This document shows, piece after piece, positions 1-6,830 of a stretch of DNA of 10,761 nt (the stretch's first letter is position 1; each line of letters begins with the position of its first letter). Source of the DNA: JALYIM01 sp040003205 (lineage in GTDB: Bacteria > Acidobacteriota > Terriglobia > Terriglobales > Acidobacteriaceae). A program made the position numbers and the translations under genes. Below the pieces are notes generated by a model, which was not told the DNA's origin, ran no database searches, and saw only the letters and a program-made list of their open reading frames with translations. The DNA lies in the NCBI GenBank assembly GCA_040003205.1, contig JBDUDA010000093.1:1-10761 (forward strand), written 5' to 3'.

Positions 1-656
1 GAAGCCTTGGAACTGTTCCTCGCCAGGGTTATCAGGCTCGGCCATATCCAAGGACGAATTAACGCAAAAGCTATGAATTTTCCCATTTGAAACCGGCCTG
101 ACACCCTGCCGTCGTTGACGACAAAACGATTCATGGATGGAATCTCGAAGTCCCATTCGTCCGAGATCGCTTTCACGGCGGAAAATGTGATTTCACGCGC
201 CTGCGCCCCGCGCGCAACGGCTGCGGCTTCCATGTCTACGGCCTGGGCGCCAAAGTTTGCCGCCAACTTGGCCTTCTCTTTTATTCCGGCGATGGACGAA
301 GTGCTGACCAGAATTCCGCTGCCGCCTTCGCGGGTTTGTACGGTGCTGCAATCGCTGGCGTCGAGAACTTTTTCCGGCACGAAAATGTCGCCCACTCGCA
401 GCTTCGAATCCAGCGCACCCGCAAAACCTACGGATATTACCTGAAGCGGGTGATAAAGAGCGATGACTGCTTCCGTGGCCCTGCGCGCTGAGTCCTCACC
501 GATCCCGCCGCAAACCATAACCCAATCATCGTGCTCAAAGAACTTGAAAGAGCGGCCTTCATGACTGCCCTCAGTCGAGGCCCATTCCCTAATAAGCGGA
601 CGCACTTCGCGCTCCATGGCGGCAACGATGGCGATCCTATGCATTGACGTAGCCAT
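1..656 (-). CDS. hpnG: HpnG-like hopanoid-associated phosphorylase/nucleosidase (3' end outside window)
   Basis: The first 218 codons are open to the window edge, so the C-terminus is missing. The protein belongs to the purine nucleoside phosphorylase / MTA-SAH nucleosidase superfamily. It shows an N-terminal beta strand and AAME motif (E15, equivalent to the catalytic Glu of MTA nucleosidase), a GGIG loop at about 50-53, VGFAGAL at 76-82, the ribose-binding VDMEAAAVA at 140-148 with M142/E143, and KAISD ending in D166, the catalytic Asp position. HpnG of hopanoid gene clusters removes adenine from adenosylhopane to give a ribosyl- or phosphoribosyl-hopane. The assignment to HpnG rather than a general MTA/SAH nucleosidase rests on its place after shc and hpnA. 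The ATG at 656 overlaps the end of hpnA by 20 bases. A second in-frame ATG at 644 would reduce this to 8 bases, and neither has a clear Shine-Dalgarno, so translation is probably coupled to hpnA. Confidence 0.85.
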   Translation of the reverse strand, partial: MATSMHRIAIVAAMEREVRPLIREWASTEGSHEGRSFKFFEHDDWVMVCGGIGEDSARRATEAVIALYHPLQVISVGFAGALDSKLRVGDIFVPEKVLDASDCSTVQTREGGSGILVSTSSIAGIKEKAKLAANFGAQAVDMEAAAVARGAQAREITFSAVKAISDEWDFEIPSMNRFVVNDGRVSGRFQMGKFIAFALIRPWIWPSLITLARNSSKA

Positions 657-1629
657 TGCTTTGAAACCATGTAGCCGCCCGCCGCAGAGCATGGTCTACC
701 GGAACTATTTTCCATCCCAGTTCCCTCTCGGCTTTGTCCGACGACACAAACATTTTCTTTCGCCCCATGCGCACAGCATCTATGGTCGCGCGCGGCTCAC
801 GGCCACGGATGTATCCCGTCACCACCTGGTCTACAACGCCAGCGGCAAGCGCCACAAAGTACGGGACTTTAATTTTCGGAGAGGGCAGACCGGTGATAAC
901 TGACAGCTTGTCCAGTATCTGTTTGAGCGTGAGATTTTCTCCGCCCAGAATGTAACGCTGGCCGCTGCGTCCCTTCTCGTGAGCGGCAATGTGTCCGCGA
1001 GCGCACTCGGAAACATCCACGAGATTCAACCCGGTATCCACGTAAGCGGGAAATTTCTTTTTCAGGAAGTCGAGGATGATGCGTCCGGTAGGCGTAGGTT
1101 TAATGTCCTGCTCTCCGACCGGCGTGGTTGGATTAACGACTACGACATCTTGTCCGTTACGCGCAGCTTCCATGGCAACTTCTTCGGCTAGAAACTTTGA
1201 CCTCTTGTAATGGCCAATCATGTTCGCGAGAGTCACGGGAGAATCTTCGTCGGCCAGTTGCTCGTCGTCATGGAATCCCATGGTCGCCACGCTTGAGGTG
1301 TAAACCACTCTCCGGACGCCATTTCGCCTTGCGGCTTCGAGGATGGCACGCGTGCCCTCCACATTCGCGCGATACATTTGGTGCGGATCGCGCACCCACA
1401 GCCGATAGTCGGCGGCTACATGAAAAACCGCGTCACACCCGGATATCGCTTTTTCCAACGATGCCGGATCGCACAAATCACCGACGGCCCGATCTGCTTG
1501 CAGGTCCTCGATGTTTTTAGGATTACTGCTTGAGCGAACCAGCAGTCTGAGGTCCGCGCCCTGTTCGGACAAAACTCTCGCGACGTGGCTCCCAACGAAG
1601 CCGGTGGCCCCTGTTACAAACGCTTTCAA
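637..1629 (-). CDS. hpnA: HpnA, hopanoid-associated NAD(P)-dependent sugar epimerase/dehydratase
   Basis: A 330-residue extended short-chain dehydrogenase/reductase, the usual length for the family. The N-terminal Rossmann motif TGATGFVG (residues 6-13) binds NAD(P). D51 lies in the GDL segment that contacts the adenine. TSS (111-113) and Y141-x3-K145 form the catalytic Ser-Tyr-Lys set. The C-terminal part (about 165-330) is the substrate domain. HpnA is found in hopanoid clusters and is annotated as a hopanoid-associated sugar epimerase; its exact substrate in hopanoid side-chain formation is not settled from sequence. The start is TTG at 1629. It overlaps the TGA stop of shc in the four bases TTGA, and no strong Shine-Dalgarno precedes it, which points to translational coupling with shc. 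The C-terminal end overlaps hpnG. I am sure of the fold, and fairly sure of the HpnA name because of the adjacent shc and hpnG. Confidence 0.92.
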   Translation of the reverse strand: MKAFVTGATGFVGSHVARVLSEQGADLRLLVRSSSNPKNIEDLQADRAVGDLCDPASLEKAISGCDAVFHVAADYRLWVRDPHQMYRANVEGTRAILEAARRNGVRRVVYTSSVATMGFHDDEQLADEDSPVTLANMIGHYKRSKFLAEEVAMEAARNGQDVVVVNPTTPVGEQDIKPTPTGRIILDFLKKKFPAYVDTGLNLVDVSECARGHIAAHEKGRSGQRYILGGENLTLKQILDKLSVITGLPSPKIKVPYFVALAAGVVDQVVTGYIRGREPRATIDAVRMGRKKMFVSSDKAERELGWKIVPVDHALRRAATWFQSNGYVNA

Positions 1630-3692
1630 GAGCCAGTCTTTGAGCGAAATTCTTGCACTTTAAATTTTGGGTCGAGTCCCCGGCTTGCGATCTCAGCCCT
1701 CAGGCCCACGCGGTCTCGCGCCGCGGCTGCGCTTCCGCCCGCTGCAATTTTCTTGTAGCTCGTCAACGCGATGAGCGGGAAATACTGGCGGTACATGTGA
1801 TACATCAGGTAAAACACACGCGGAAAGCCGGTTCCCGTGAAATGCGGCTCGTCCCATGAACCGTCTTTATTTTGCGTCCGCAGAAGGTAAGCAATGCCGC
1901 GCGCCACGCAATCGCTACGCGTATCGTTAGCGGCGAGCAATCCCATAATCGCCCACGCGGTCTGCGACGGTGTGCTGGGACCGACTCCCTTGGTATTGGC
2001 ATCGTCGTAAGACCCGCAAGTCTCTCCCCACCCGCCGTCTGGGTTTTGGAACATTCGCAGCCACTCCGCTGCCTGCTGCACATAGGGTTCATGCTCGTCC
2101 ACGCCCATGGCTTCGAGCCCGCGCAGCACCTGCATCGTGCCGTAGATGTAGTTCACTCCCCAACGGCCAAACCACGAGCCGTCGGTCTCCTGTTCGTTGC
2201 GTATGAATTGCAGCGCTCTTTTTACGGCAGGATGATTTTTGTCGTATCCATATGCCGCCAGCATTTCCAGGATGCGCCCAGTGATGTCCACCGTTGGCGG
2301 ATCGAGCATGGCGTTGTGGTCGGCGAACGGCACGTATTGAAAAACCATGCGGTCGTTATCTTTATCGAACGACGCCCAGCCTCCGTTCTTGCATTGCATG
2401 GAGAGTATCCAGTCAATCGCTCTCTGCACGGACTCGCGTTGATAGCGTCCGTTCGGATGCTCCACGCGATCGAGCGCGAGACAAACCATCGCGCTGTCAT
2501 CCACGTCGGGATAAAACTCGTTATTGAATTCGAAGTACCAGCCCCCGGGCTGTCCTTGCTTATTCTTGACCTTCCAGTCACCGGCCGTGCGCACCTGTTT
2601 TTGCAATACCCAGTCCGCGCATTTCACCAGGCGTTCGTCCGTGGGAGGAATGCCACTTTCGCCCAGCGCAAAGAGAGCGTAGGCGGTGTCCCACAGAGGC
2701 GACTTGCAGGGCTGCATGCGGAAGGTATCTTCTTCTTCAATTCCAAGTTTCTCGAACTCATCCAACGCGCGAATTACCTGGGGATCGTCCACTGAATATC
2801 CCAGACAGCGGAGAGCAATAATTGCGTTGAGCATGGAGGGATAAATCGCCCCTAGTCCGTCGCTCATCTCGAAGCGTTCTAGCATCCACTTCTCAGCCTT
2901 TTTCAGGGCCATGGAGCGCAGTGGACGAATGTGTACGCGCTCAAACCAATGCGTCAGGCGATCTAAAGAAAGAAAGAAATTGCGCCAGGAGATAAGCTTC
3001 TTGTCCCAGCGTAAATGCATGCGCGACTTATCGCGTCCACCCACAAACAATTCTTCTACGCCAACTTCGTCGGGGATTTTCTTGAAAGGCTTCTTGGCAT
3101 ACGCGATCGAGAGGGGCACCAGAATGGCGCGCGACCACGACGAAATTTCGTAAATGTTGAACCAGAACCAGTTGGGGAAAAGAACGATCTCTGGAGGAAT
3201 GGCAGGAACCGCGTCGTAATCGTATTGTCCGAAGAAGCAGAGATAAATCTTAGTGAAGGTGTTAACCTCGGTCACTCCGCCCAACTCCAAAATTTTCTTG
3301 CGGGCGTGCGCGAGAGCAGGATGATCGGCGGTGTATCCCGCGAGCTTCAACCCAAAATATGCCTTAACGGAAGCGCTGATGTTCGATGGACCGCCCGCAA
3401 AAATGCTCCACCCGCCATCTTCGTTCTGATGTTGCAGAATGTAATTTGCGGCTTTGCGGAAGCGCTCGGCGGTTCCCGTCCCCAGCAGCGTGTGCAGCAG
3501 AATGTAATCGGATTCAAGCGTGCTGTCAGCTTCGAGCTCTCCGCACCAGTAGCCTTCGGGATGTTGCTGGGAAAAAAGTTGCTGGCGCGCGCCTCGAATA
3601 GCAGCCGTGACTCGGCTGCCGAGATCATCAATCTTTCCGAAATGGAGCTGCGGCGCTCCAGGCGCTAAATAAGGGGAGGATTTATCTTCCAT
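1626..3692 (-). CDS. shc: Squalene-hopene cyclase
   Basis: A 688-residue terpenoid cyclase of the SHC family, slightly longer than the roughly 630-residue Alicyclobacillus enzyme. It cyclises squalene to hopene/hopanol at the inner membrane surface. The acid motif DVDD lies at residues 396-399; its middle Asp is the general acid that protonates squalene. Repeated QW motifs (Q-x3-G-x-W type) occur near 42-49, 89-95, 379-385, 433-439, 501-507, 549-555 and 607-613. The C-terminus has the typical GTGFPRVFYLMYHMYRQYFP block (620-639). Residues 651-688 form an Ala-rich and charged tail beyond the usual end. The ATG at 3692 is the only reasonable start: an in-frame TAA lies upstream in the hairpin loop. 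No Shine-Dalgarno is visible; the leader just before ATG is AT-rich and is preceded by a hairpin. ispH lies 47 bases upstream on the same strand, and hpnA overlaps the 3' end by four bases. Confidence 0.98.
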   Translation of the reverse strand: MEDKSSPYLAPGAPQLHFGKIDDLGSRVTAAIRGARQQLFSQQHPEGYWCGELEADSTLESDYILLHTLLGTGTAERFRKAANYILQHQNEDGGWSIFAGGPSNISASVKAYFGLKLAGYTADHPALAHARKKILELGGVTEVNTFTKIYLCFFGQYDYDAVPAIPPEIVLFPNWFWFNIYEISSWSRAILVPLSIAYAKKPFKKIPDEVGVEELFVGGRDKSRMHLRWDKKLISWRNFFLSLDRLTHWFERVHIRPLRSMALKKAEKWMLERFEMSDGLGAIYPSMLNAIIALRCLGYSVDDPQVIRALDEFEKLGIEEEDTFRMQPCKSPLWDTAYALFALGESGIPPTDERLVKCADWVLQKQVRTAGDWKVKNKQGQPGGWYFEFNNEFYPDVDDSAMVCLALDRVEHPNGRYQRESVQRAIDWILSMQCKNGGWASFDKDNDRMVFQYVPFADHNAMLDPPTVDITGRILEMLAAYGYDKNHPAVKRALQFIRNEQETDGSWFGRWGVNYIYGTMQVLRGLEAMGVDEHEPYVQQAAEWLRMFQNPDGGWGETCGSYDDANTKGVGPSTPSQTAWAIMGLLAANDTRSDCVARGIAYLLRTQNKDGSWDEPHFTGTGFPRVFYLMYHMYRQYFPLIALTSYKKIAAGGSAAAARDRVGLRAEIASRGLDPKFKVQEFRSKTGS

Positions 3693-3700
3693 ATTTTTAA

Positions 3701-3722
3701 TTGGCCGTACTTAACCGGCCAA
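3701..3722 (-). promoter_or_regulatory. Stem-loop directly upstream of the shc start codon
   Basis: Perfect 7-bp inverted repeat TTGGCCG / CGGCCAA with an 8-base loop, between the ispH stop (3740) and the shc ATG (3692). In the shc mRNA the stem ends 8 bases before the ATG, where a Shine-Dalgarno would normally be. It is followed by TTAAAAAT rather than a run of T, so it is a poor intrinsic terminator. A role in mRNA processing or in tuning shc translation, or as a DNA-binding site, is inference. Confidence 0.5.
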
Positions 3723-3739
3723 ATCGTCACTTGGCTAAA

Positions 3740-4729
3740 TCAGTCGGCGCTTACCGCACTCGGTGCGCTGGCGATTGCCTGCACGATCTCGGGTGGCAAT
3801 CCAAAGCGCACGTTTTCGGGCATCACTTCGAGTTCCTGCACGTTCTTAAAGCCATTGTTGCCGAGAAACTCAACCACTTCTTCCACCAGACACTCAGGAG
3901 CGGAAGCCCCTGCGGTGAGGGCAATCGTTTTGACTCCCTCGAGCCATTCCGGCCTGATGTTGCGGAAACTGTCAATTAAATGCGAGCTGGTACCTAAATT
4001 CCGCGCCACTTCCACTAGACGATTCGAATTCGAGCTGTTGTCGGAACCGACAACCAGAAGCAAGTCCGCGTCGGATGCAACCTGCTTCACCGCTACCTGA
4101 CGGTTCTCGGTCGCATAGCAGATATCCTGCGCCGCGGGACCGGTAATGTTTGGAAAGCGCAGCCGCAGGGCAGCGATGATGTCTTTGGTCTCGTCCAGGC
4201 TCAGCGTGGTCTGCGTCAGATAGGCAACGCGATTGGGATCGGGAACCGTAAGCGATGAAACTTCCTGGGGACTGCCTACAACCTGGGTAACGATAGGAGC
4301 TTCGCCCAGTGTACCGATGACTTCGTCGTGATCGCGATGTCCGATAAGGATCAGCGAGAAACCTTCTTTAGCAAACTTAACCGCCTCCACGTGGACTTTG
4401 GTTACGAGCGGACAAGTCGCGTCAATCACGCGGAGCTTACGAAGCTTGCTGGCCTCGCGCACTTCGGGGGAGACGCCATGGGCGCTGTAAATTACGCGCT
4501 CGCCGTTGGGGACCTCCTCCACGCTATCAACAAAGATCGCGCCTTTGCCCTGGAGTTCTTCGACCACGAAGCGGTTATGAACAATCTCTTTGCGCACGTA
4601 GATGGGAGGACCGAACGCCTCCAGAGCGATCCGGACGATATCAATCGCTCGCACCACGCCTGCGCAGAAACCGCGCGGCTTGAGCAGCAGCAATGTCTTC
4701 TCTTCAACAGGTGTAGCGCCTATGGACAC
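3740..4729 (-). CDS. ispH: IspH (LytB), 4-hydroxy-3-methylbut-2-enyl diphosphate reductase
   Basis: A 329-residue protein, the usual length for IspH. It catalyses the last step of the MEP pathway, reducing HMBPP to IPP and DMAPP with a [4Fe-4S] cluster. The three cluster cysteines are visible: C22 in GFCAGV, C106 in DATCPLV and C204 in DICYATENRQ. The conserved substrate-binding histidines are present as H51 (HNRFVV), H84 (SAHGVSP) and H131, with E136 at the proton-relay position, a TQTTLS segment at about 172-177, SDNSSNSNRL at 229-238 and TAGASAPE at 272-279. The start is GTG at 4729, with a purine-rich GGGG at 4738-4735 as a modest ribosome site. The gene lies just upstream of shc on the same strand, so precursor supply and squalene cyclisation are probably co-transcribed. 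The N-terminal nine residues before KTLLLLKPRGFC are poorly conserved, so the exact start is less certain. Confidence 0.97.
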   Translation of the reverse strand: MSIGATPVEEKTLLLLKPRGFCAGVVRAIDIVRIALEAFGPPIYVRKEIVHNRFVVEELQGKGAIFVDSVEEVPNGERVIYSAHGVSPEVREASKLRKLRVIDATCPLVTKVHVEAVKFAKEGFSLILIGHRDHDEVIGTLGEAPIVTQVVGSPQEVSSLTVPDPNRVAYLTQTTLSLDETKDIIAALRLRFPNITGPAAQDICYATENRQVAVKQVASDADLLLVVGSDNSSNSNRLVEVARNLGTSSHLIDSFRNIRPEWLEGVKTIALTAGASAPECLVEEVVEFLGNNGFKNVQELEVMPENVRFGLPPEIVQAIASAPSAVSAD

Positions 4730-4784
4730 GTTTACCCCAGTCTTTAGTGTTTGTTAAAGGATACACTTTTCCACTTTGGAATTA

Positions 4785-4819
4785 CCTATAAAAGTACCGA
4801 AAAGTACCGCTTTGGTCAA
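4785..4819 (-). promoter_or_regulatory. Candidate sigma-70-type promoter for ispH-shc-hpnA-hpnG
   Basis: On the minus strand a good -35 box TTGACC (4819-4814) is followed after 17 bases by TACTTT (4796-4791) and then TATAGG (4790-4785). The -10 match is only moderate. The distance to the ispH GTG is about 55-60 bases, a sensible leader length. Both copies of a tandem 10-bp repeat fall between or on these boxes. The prediction comes from sequence alone. Confidence 0.4.
4790..4809. repeat. Tandem 10-bp direct repeat in the ispH promoter
   Basis: AAAAGTACCG occurs twice head to tail (4790-4799 and 4800-4809, plus-strand reading). The copies are one helical turn apart and fill the spacer and -10 region of the candidate ispH promoter. 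The placement would suit a repressor or other regulator binding one face of the DNA, but no known operator is recognised. Confidence 0.5.
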
Positions 4820-4875
4820 CGTAAGCTCTAGAAACGGATAGGATTAGCAGCGATTGGGGATTTTTGGGCGTTGAA

Positions 4876-4921
4876 TGGAGCGTGCCCGGGGGCTCGAACT
4901 CCCCATCGGGTTTCCGACCCC
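4876..4921 (-). other. tRNA 3'-end-like remnant following recN
   Basis: Immediately after the recN stop the minus strand has a small hairpin TCGG-AAAC-CCGA, then GGGG-AGTTCGAG-CCCC, which resembles a T-arm with its TTCGA loop, and then GGGCACGCTCCA. The order of T-loop, then about 7 bases, then a pyrimidine discriminator and CCA is that of a tRNA 3' end; GCTCCA is typical of tRNA-Gly. No matching 5' acceptor strand, D-arm or anticodon arm is found upstream, where recN is coding, and the T-stem has mismatches when aligned strictly. It could be a remnant or attachment-site scar, a GC-rich transcription terminator of recN without a T-tract, or chance. Confidence 0.25.
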
Positions 4922-6631
4922 CTATGAATTCGTCTTCAACATCTGCTCGGCGTGCTTGCGCGAAGTCTCGGTCAGCCGGGCACCGCTCAGCATGCGGGCA
5001 ACTTCCTCTGTGCGTTCTTGTCCCGTGATCAGTCGCACGCTGGTTCGGGTGCGCCCTCCGAATTCCTTCTTTTCGATCAAGTAATGATGGTCGGCGAAGG
5101 TCGCGATCTGGGGAAGATGAGTAACGCAGAGGACCTGGTTCGCCTGAGCCAGGCTTTTAAGCTTTTTCCCCACTGCCTCGGCAGCGCGTCCCCCGATGCC
5201 GGTATCAATTTCGTCGAAAACCATTGTCCGCTGCGAAGTTGTGGACTTCTTCTTTCCAGCGGATGCTCTCCCGCCTGATCCCGATTCCACGCTGACCTTC
5301 AAGGCCAGCATCACGCGGGAGAGTTCTCCACCGGAGGCGATGTCTTCCAGTTTTCGCAGCGGCTCGCCGGTATTTGTGGCGATCATGTAAGCGACGTGGT
5401 CAAAACCACTGGCAGTCCAGTTCCCTGCTTCTTCAGTTCCGACTACCTCAATGTGAAAATTTGATTTGATTGCGAGATCATTGATTTCAGCCTCGACCAG
5501 ACGTTCCAGCTTGCGTGCCGCTTCATAACGCTTTTTGGAAATAGTCCGCGCAGCCATCATATATTTTTCTGCTGCTTGCGCCTGCTCCGTGCGTAGTCGG
5601 TTCAGAACCTCATCTTTATTTTCCATCTCGGAGAGTTTGCGGCTGACCTCCTCGCCATAAGCAATTACCTCCGGTAGCGTGGCCCCATACTTGCGCTTCA
5701 GGCGATCAATGCCGGCCAGGCGGTCCTCGACCTCCGCAAGATGTTCGGGAGACGCTTGAATGCCGCCCGCGTAATCGCGCAGCGTCGCCCCCACATCTTC
5801 CACGCTGATGCGCGCAGTTTCGAGGGCTTCCATGGCGTCACGAAATTTCGGCTCGTAGCGAACCAACTCTTCGACGTGCTTTTGTGCGGCACGCAAAGAA
5901 GCCGATGCAGAAGCGTTGCCTTCATAGAGAAGATCAAAAGCATTCAGCGCGGCATTGTAAATTTTTTCTGCGTTGGCGAGGACGCGCTTTTCAGCTTCCA
6001 GACGCTCGTCTTCACCGGATTGCAGCTTCGCTTCCTCAATTTCTCGTTTTTGAAAAGTCCAGAGATCGAGAAGGCGCAGGCGGTCCTGCCCGCCATGCTC
6101 CAGTTCTTCGATGCGCGCTCCGATATTTTTCCAGTGCAAAAACGCCGCGGAGGTCGAGTCGCCCTGTACGCTCCCATACGAATCGAGCAATCCCAGCCTG
6201 GATTGGCCGTCGAATGACATCAAGGATTCATTCTGGGCGTGAATAATGGCGAGATGAGGAGCTAACTGCCGAAGCGCGGCGACGGTGGCGGGCTGATTGT
6301 TGACGTAGACACGTCCTTTACCGGCAGCCGAAATTTCTCGCCGCAAAATGATGGAACCATCGGCGGAATCAATTCCGTTCTTCTCGAAAATTTCAGCGAT
6401 CGCTTTTTCGGATGCACACTCGACTTCAAATACCGCAGACAGCACCGCCTTTTCAGCCCCGGTACGAATTACTTCGTATGAAGCTTTATCACCCAGCAAC
6501 AGCGCAAGCGCGTCAATAAGGATGGATTTGCCCGCGCCGGTTTCTCCTGTGAGCAGGTTTAGGCCGGATGCGAACTCTACCGCCAAGTTATCAATGACGG
6601 CGTAATTTTCGAGTCGCAGTTCGACGAGCAC
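4922..6631 (-). CDS. recN: DNA repair protein RecN (SMC-like ATPase)
   Basis: A 569-residue protein, close to the roughly 550-residue E. coli RecN, which acts early in recombinational repair of double-strand breaks in the cytoplasm. The ABC ATPase head is split. Walker A is GETGAGKS at residues 29-36, and an IIHAQNE segment lies near 129-135. A long helical, charged coiled-coil region spans about 165-385. The C-terminal half has the ABC signature IASGGELSRVMLAL (431-444), Walker B and D-loop TMVFDEIDTGIGG (469-481) and the switch THLPQIA (504-510). Between signature and Walker B lies a Gly/Ser/Lys/Thr-rich, probably flexible stretch (about 449-467). The start is GTG at 6631, preceded by AGGGA (about 6 bases of spacing) as ribosome site. 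An ATG seven bases upstream is out of frame. No clear LexA-type operator was recognised upstream. It probably forms its own unit, because a promoter candidate separates it from ispH. Confidence 0.98.
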   Translation of the reverse strand: MLVELRLENYAVIDNLAVEFASGLNLLTGETGAGKSILIDALALLLGDKASYEVIRTGAEKAVLSAVFEVECASEKAIAEIFEKNGIDSADGSIILRREISAAGKGRVYVNNQPATVAALRQLAPHLAIIHAQNESLMSFDGQSRLGLLDSYGSVQGDSTSAAFLHWKNIGARIEELEHGGQDRLRLLDLWTFQKREIEEAKLQSGEDERLEAEKRVLANAEKIYNAALNAFDLLYEGNASASASLRAAQKHVEELVRYEPKFRDAMEALETARISVEDVGATLRDYAGGIQASPEHLAEVEDRLAGIDRLKRKYGATLPEVIAYGEEVSRKLSEMENKDEVLNRLRTEQAQAAEKYMMAARTISKKRYEAARKLERLVEAEINDLAIKSNFHIEVVGTEEAGNWTASGFDHVAYMIATNTGEPLRKLEDIASGGELSRVMLALKVSVESGSGGRASAGKKKSTTSQRTMVFDEIDTGIGGRAAEAVGKKLKSLAQANQVLCVTHLPQIATFADHHYLIEKKEFGGRTRTSVRLITGQERTEEVARMLSGARLTETSRKHAEQMLKTNS

Positions 6632-6724
6632 GGGCCATCCCTAGGGTGTGGAAGTTGAGCGCAGAATAGCATGGACGACAGGAAAAGATTTTCAGCAAAA
6701 CGGTCGAAGTAGCGGTCTCATCCG

Positions 6725-6739
6725 AGCTACTCAGTAGCT
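6725..6739. promoter_or_regulatory. 15-bp palindrome, possible operator
   Basis: AGCTACT-C-AGTAGCT is a perfect 7-bp inverted repeat around one central base. As DNA it could bind a dimeric regulator. As RNA it could form only a 5-bp stem, and it would compete with the longer stem-loop at 6730-6760. No known regulator site is recognised. Confidence 0.35.
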
Positions 6740-6830
6740 TAGCCCTGCCAAGCTGCTGGGAGAGCGGAGGTACCTACTTTCGTCTCCTCTGAACAGCGGG
6801 TCTCGCGACTGCGCAAAGCCTTCCCTTTGC
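6730..6830 (+). promoter_or_regulatory. Cluster of three stem-loops, possible structured leader or repeat-derived RNA
   Basis: Stem 1 pairs 6730-6740 with 6750-6760 (11 bp, loop AGCCCTGCC). Two of its pairs are T-G, which would be G-U wobbles in plus-strand RNA but A-C mismatches in minus-strand RNA, so plus-strand transcription is favoured. Stem 2 directly abuts it: AGAG (6761-6764) with CTCT (6787-6790), and GAG (6767-6769) with CTC (6784-6786), leaving a 2-base bulge. Stem 3 is GCAAAG-CCTTCC-CTTTGC (6813-6830), perfect over 6 bp and followed by TTCCCC, which is not a convincing terminator tail. No known riboswitch family fits. Pairing was done by eye. Confidence 0.35.

Noticed and set aside
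1872..2795. 307-codon plus-strand open frame antisense to shc
   Set aside because: It lies wholly inside the well-supported cyclase gene on the opposite strand, has no recognisable domain, and its composition is that of a mirror frame of a GC-rich gene.
3015..3668. 217-codon plus-strand open frame antisense to the 5' part of shc
   Set aside because: Fully contained in shc, no motif or ribosome site; a shadow frame.
3701..3722. The ispH-shc hairpin as an intrinsic terminator
   Set aside because: On the minus strand the stem is followed by TTAAAAAT rather than a T-run, and shc begins at once, so termination is not supported.
6811..6820. GCGCAAAGCC, reminiscent of the receptor strand of GEMM-I c-di-GMP riboswitches
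   Set aside because: The preceding GCAAACC and GNRA tetraloop hairpin and the second conserved arm are missing; the bases pair instead in a simple local hairpin.
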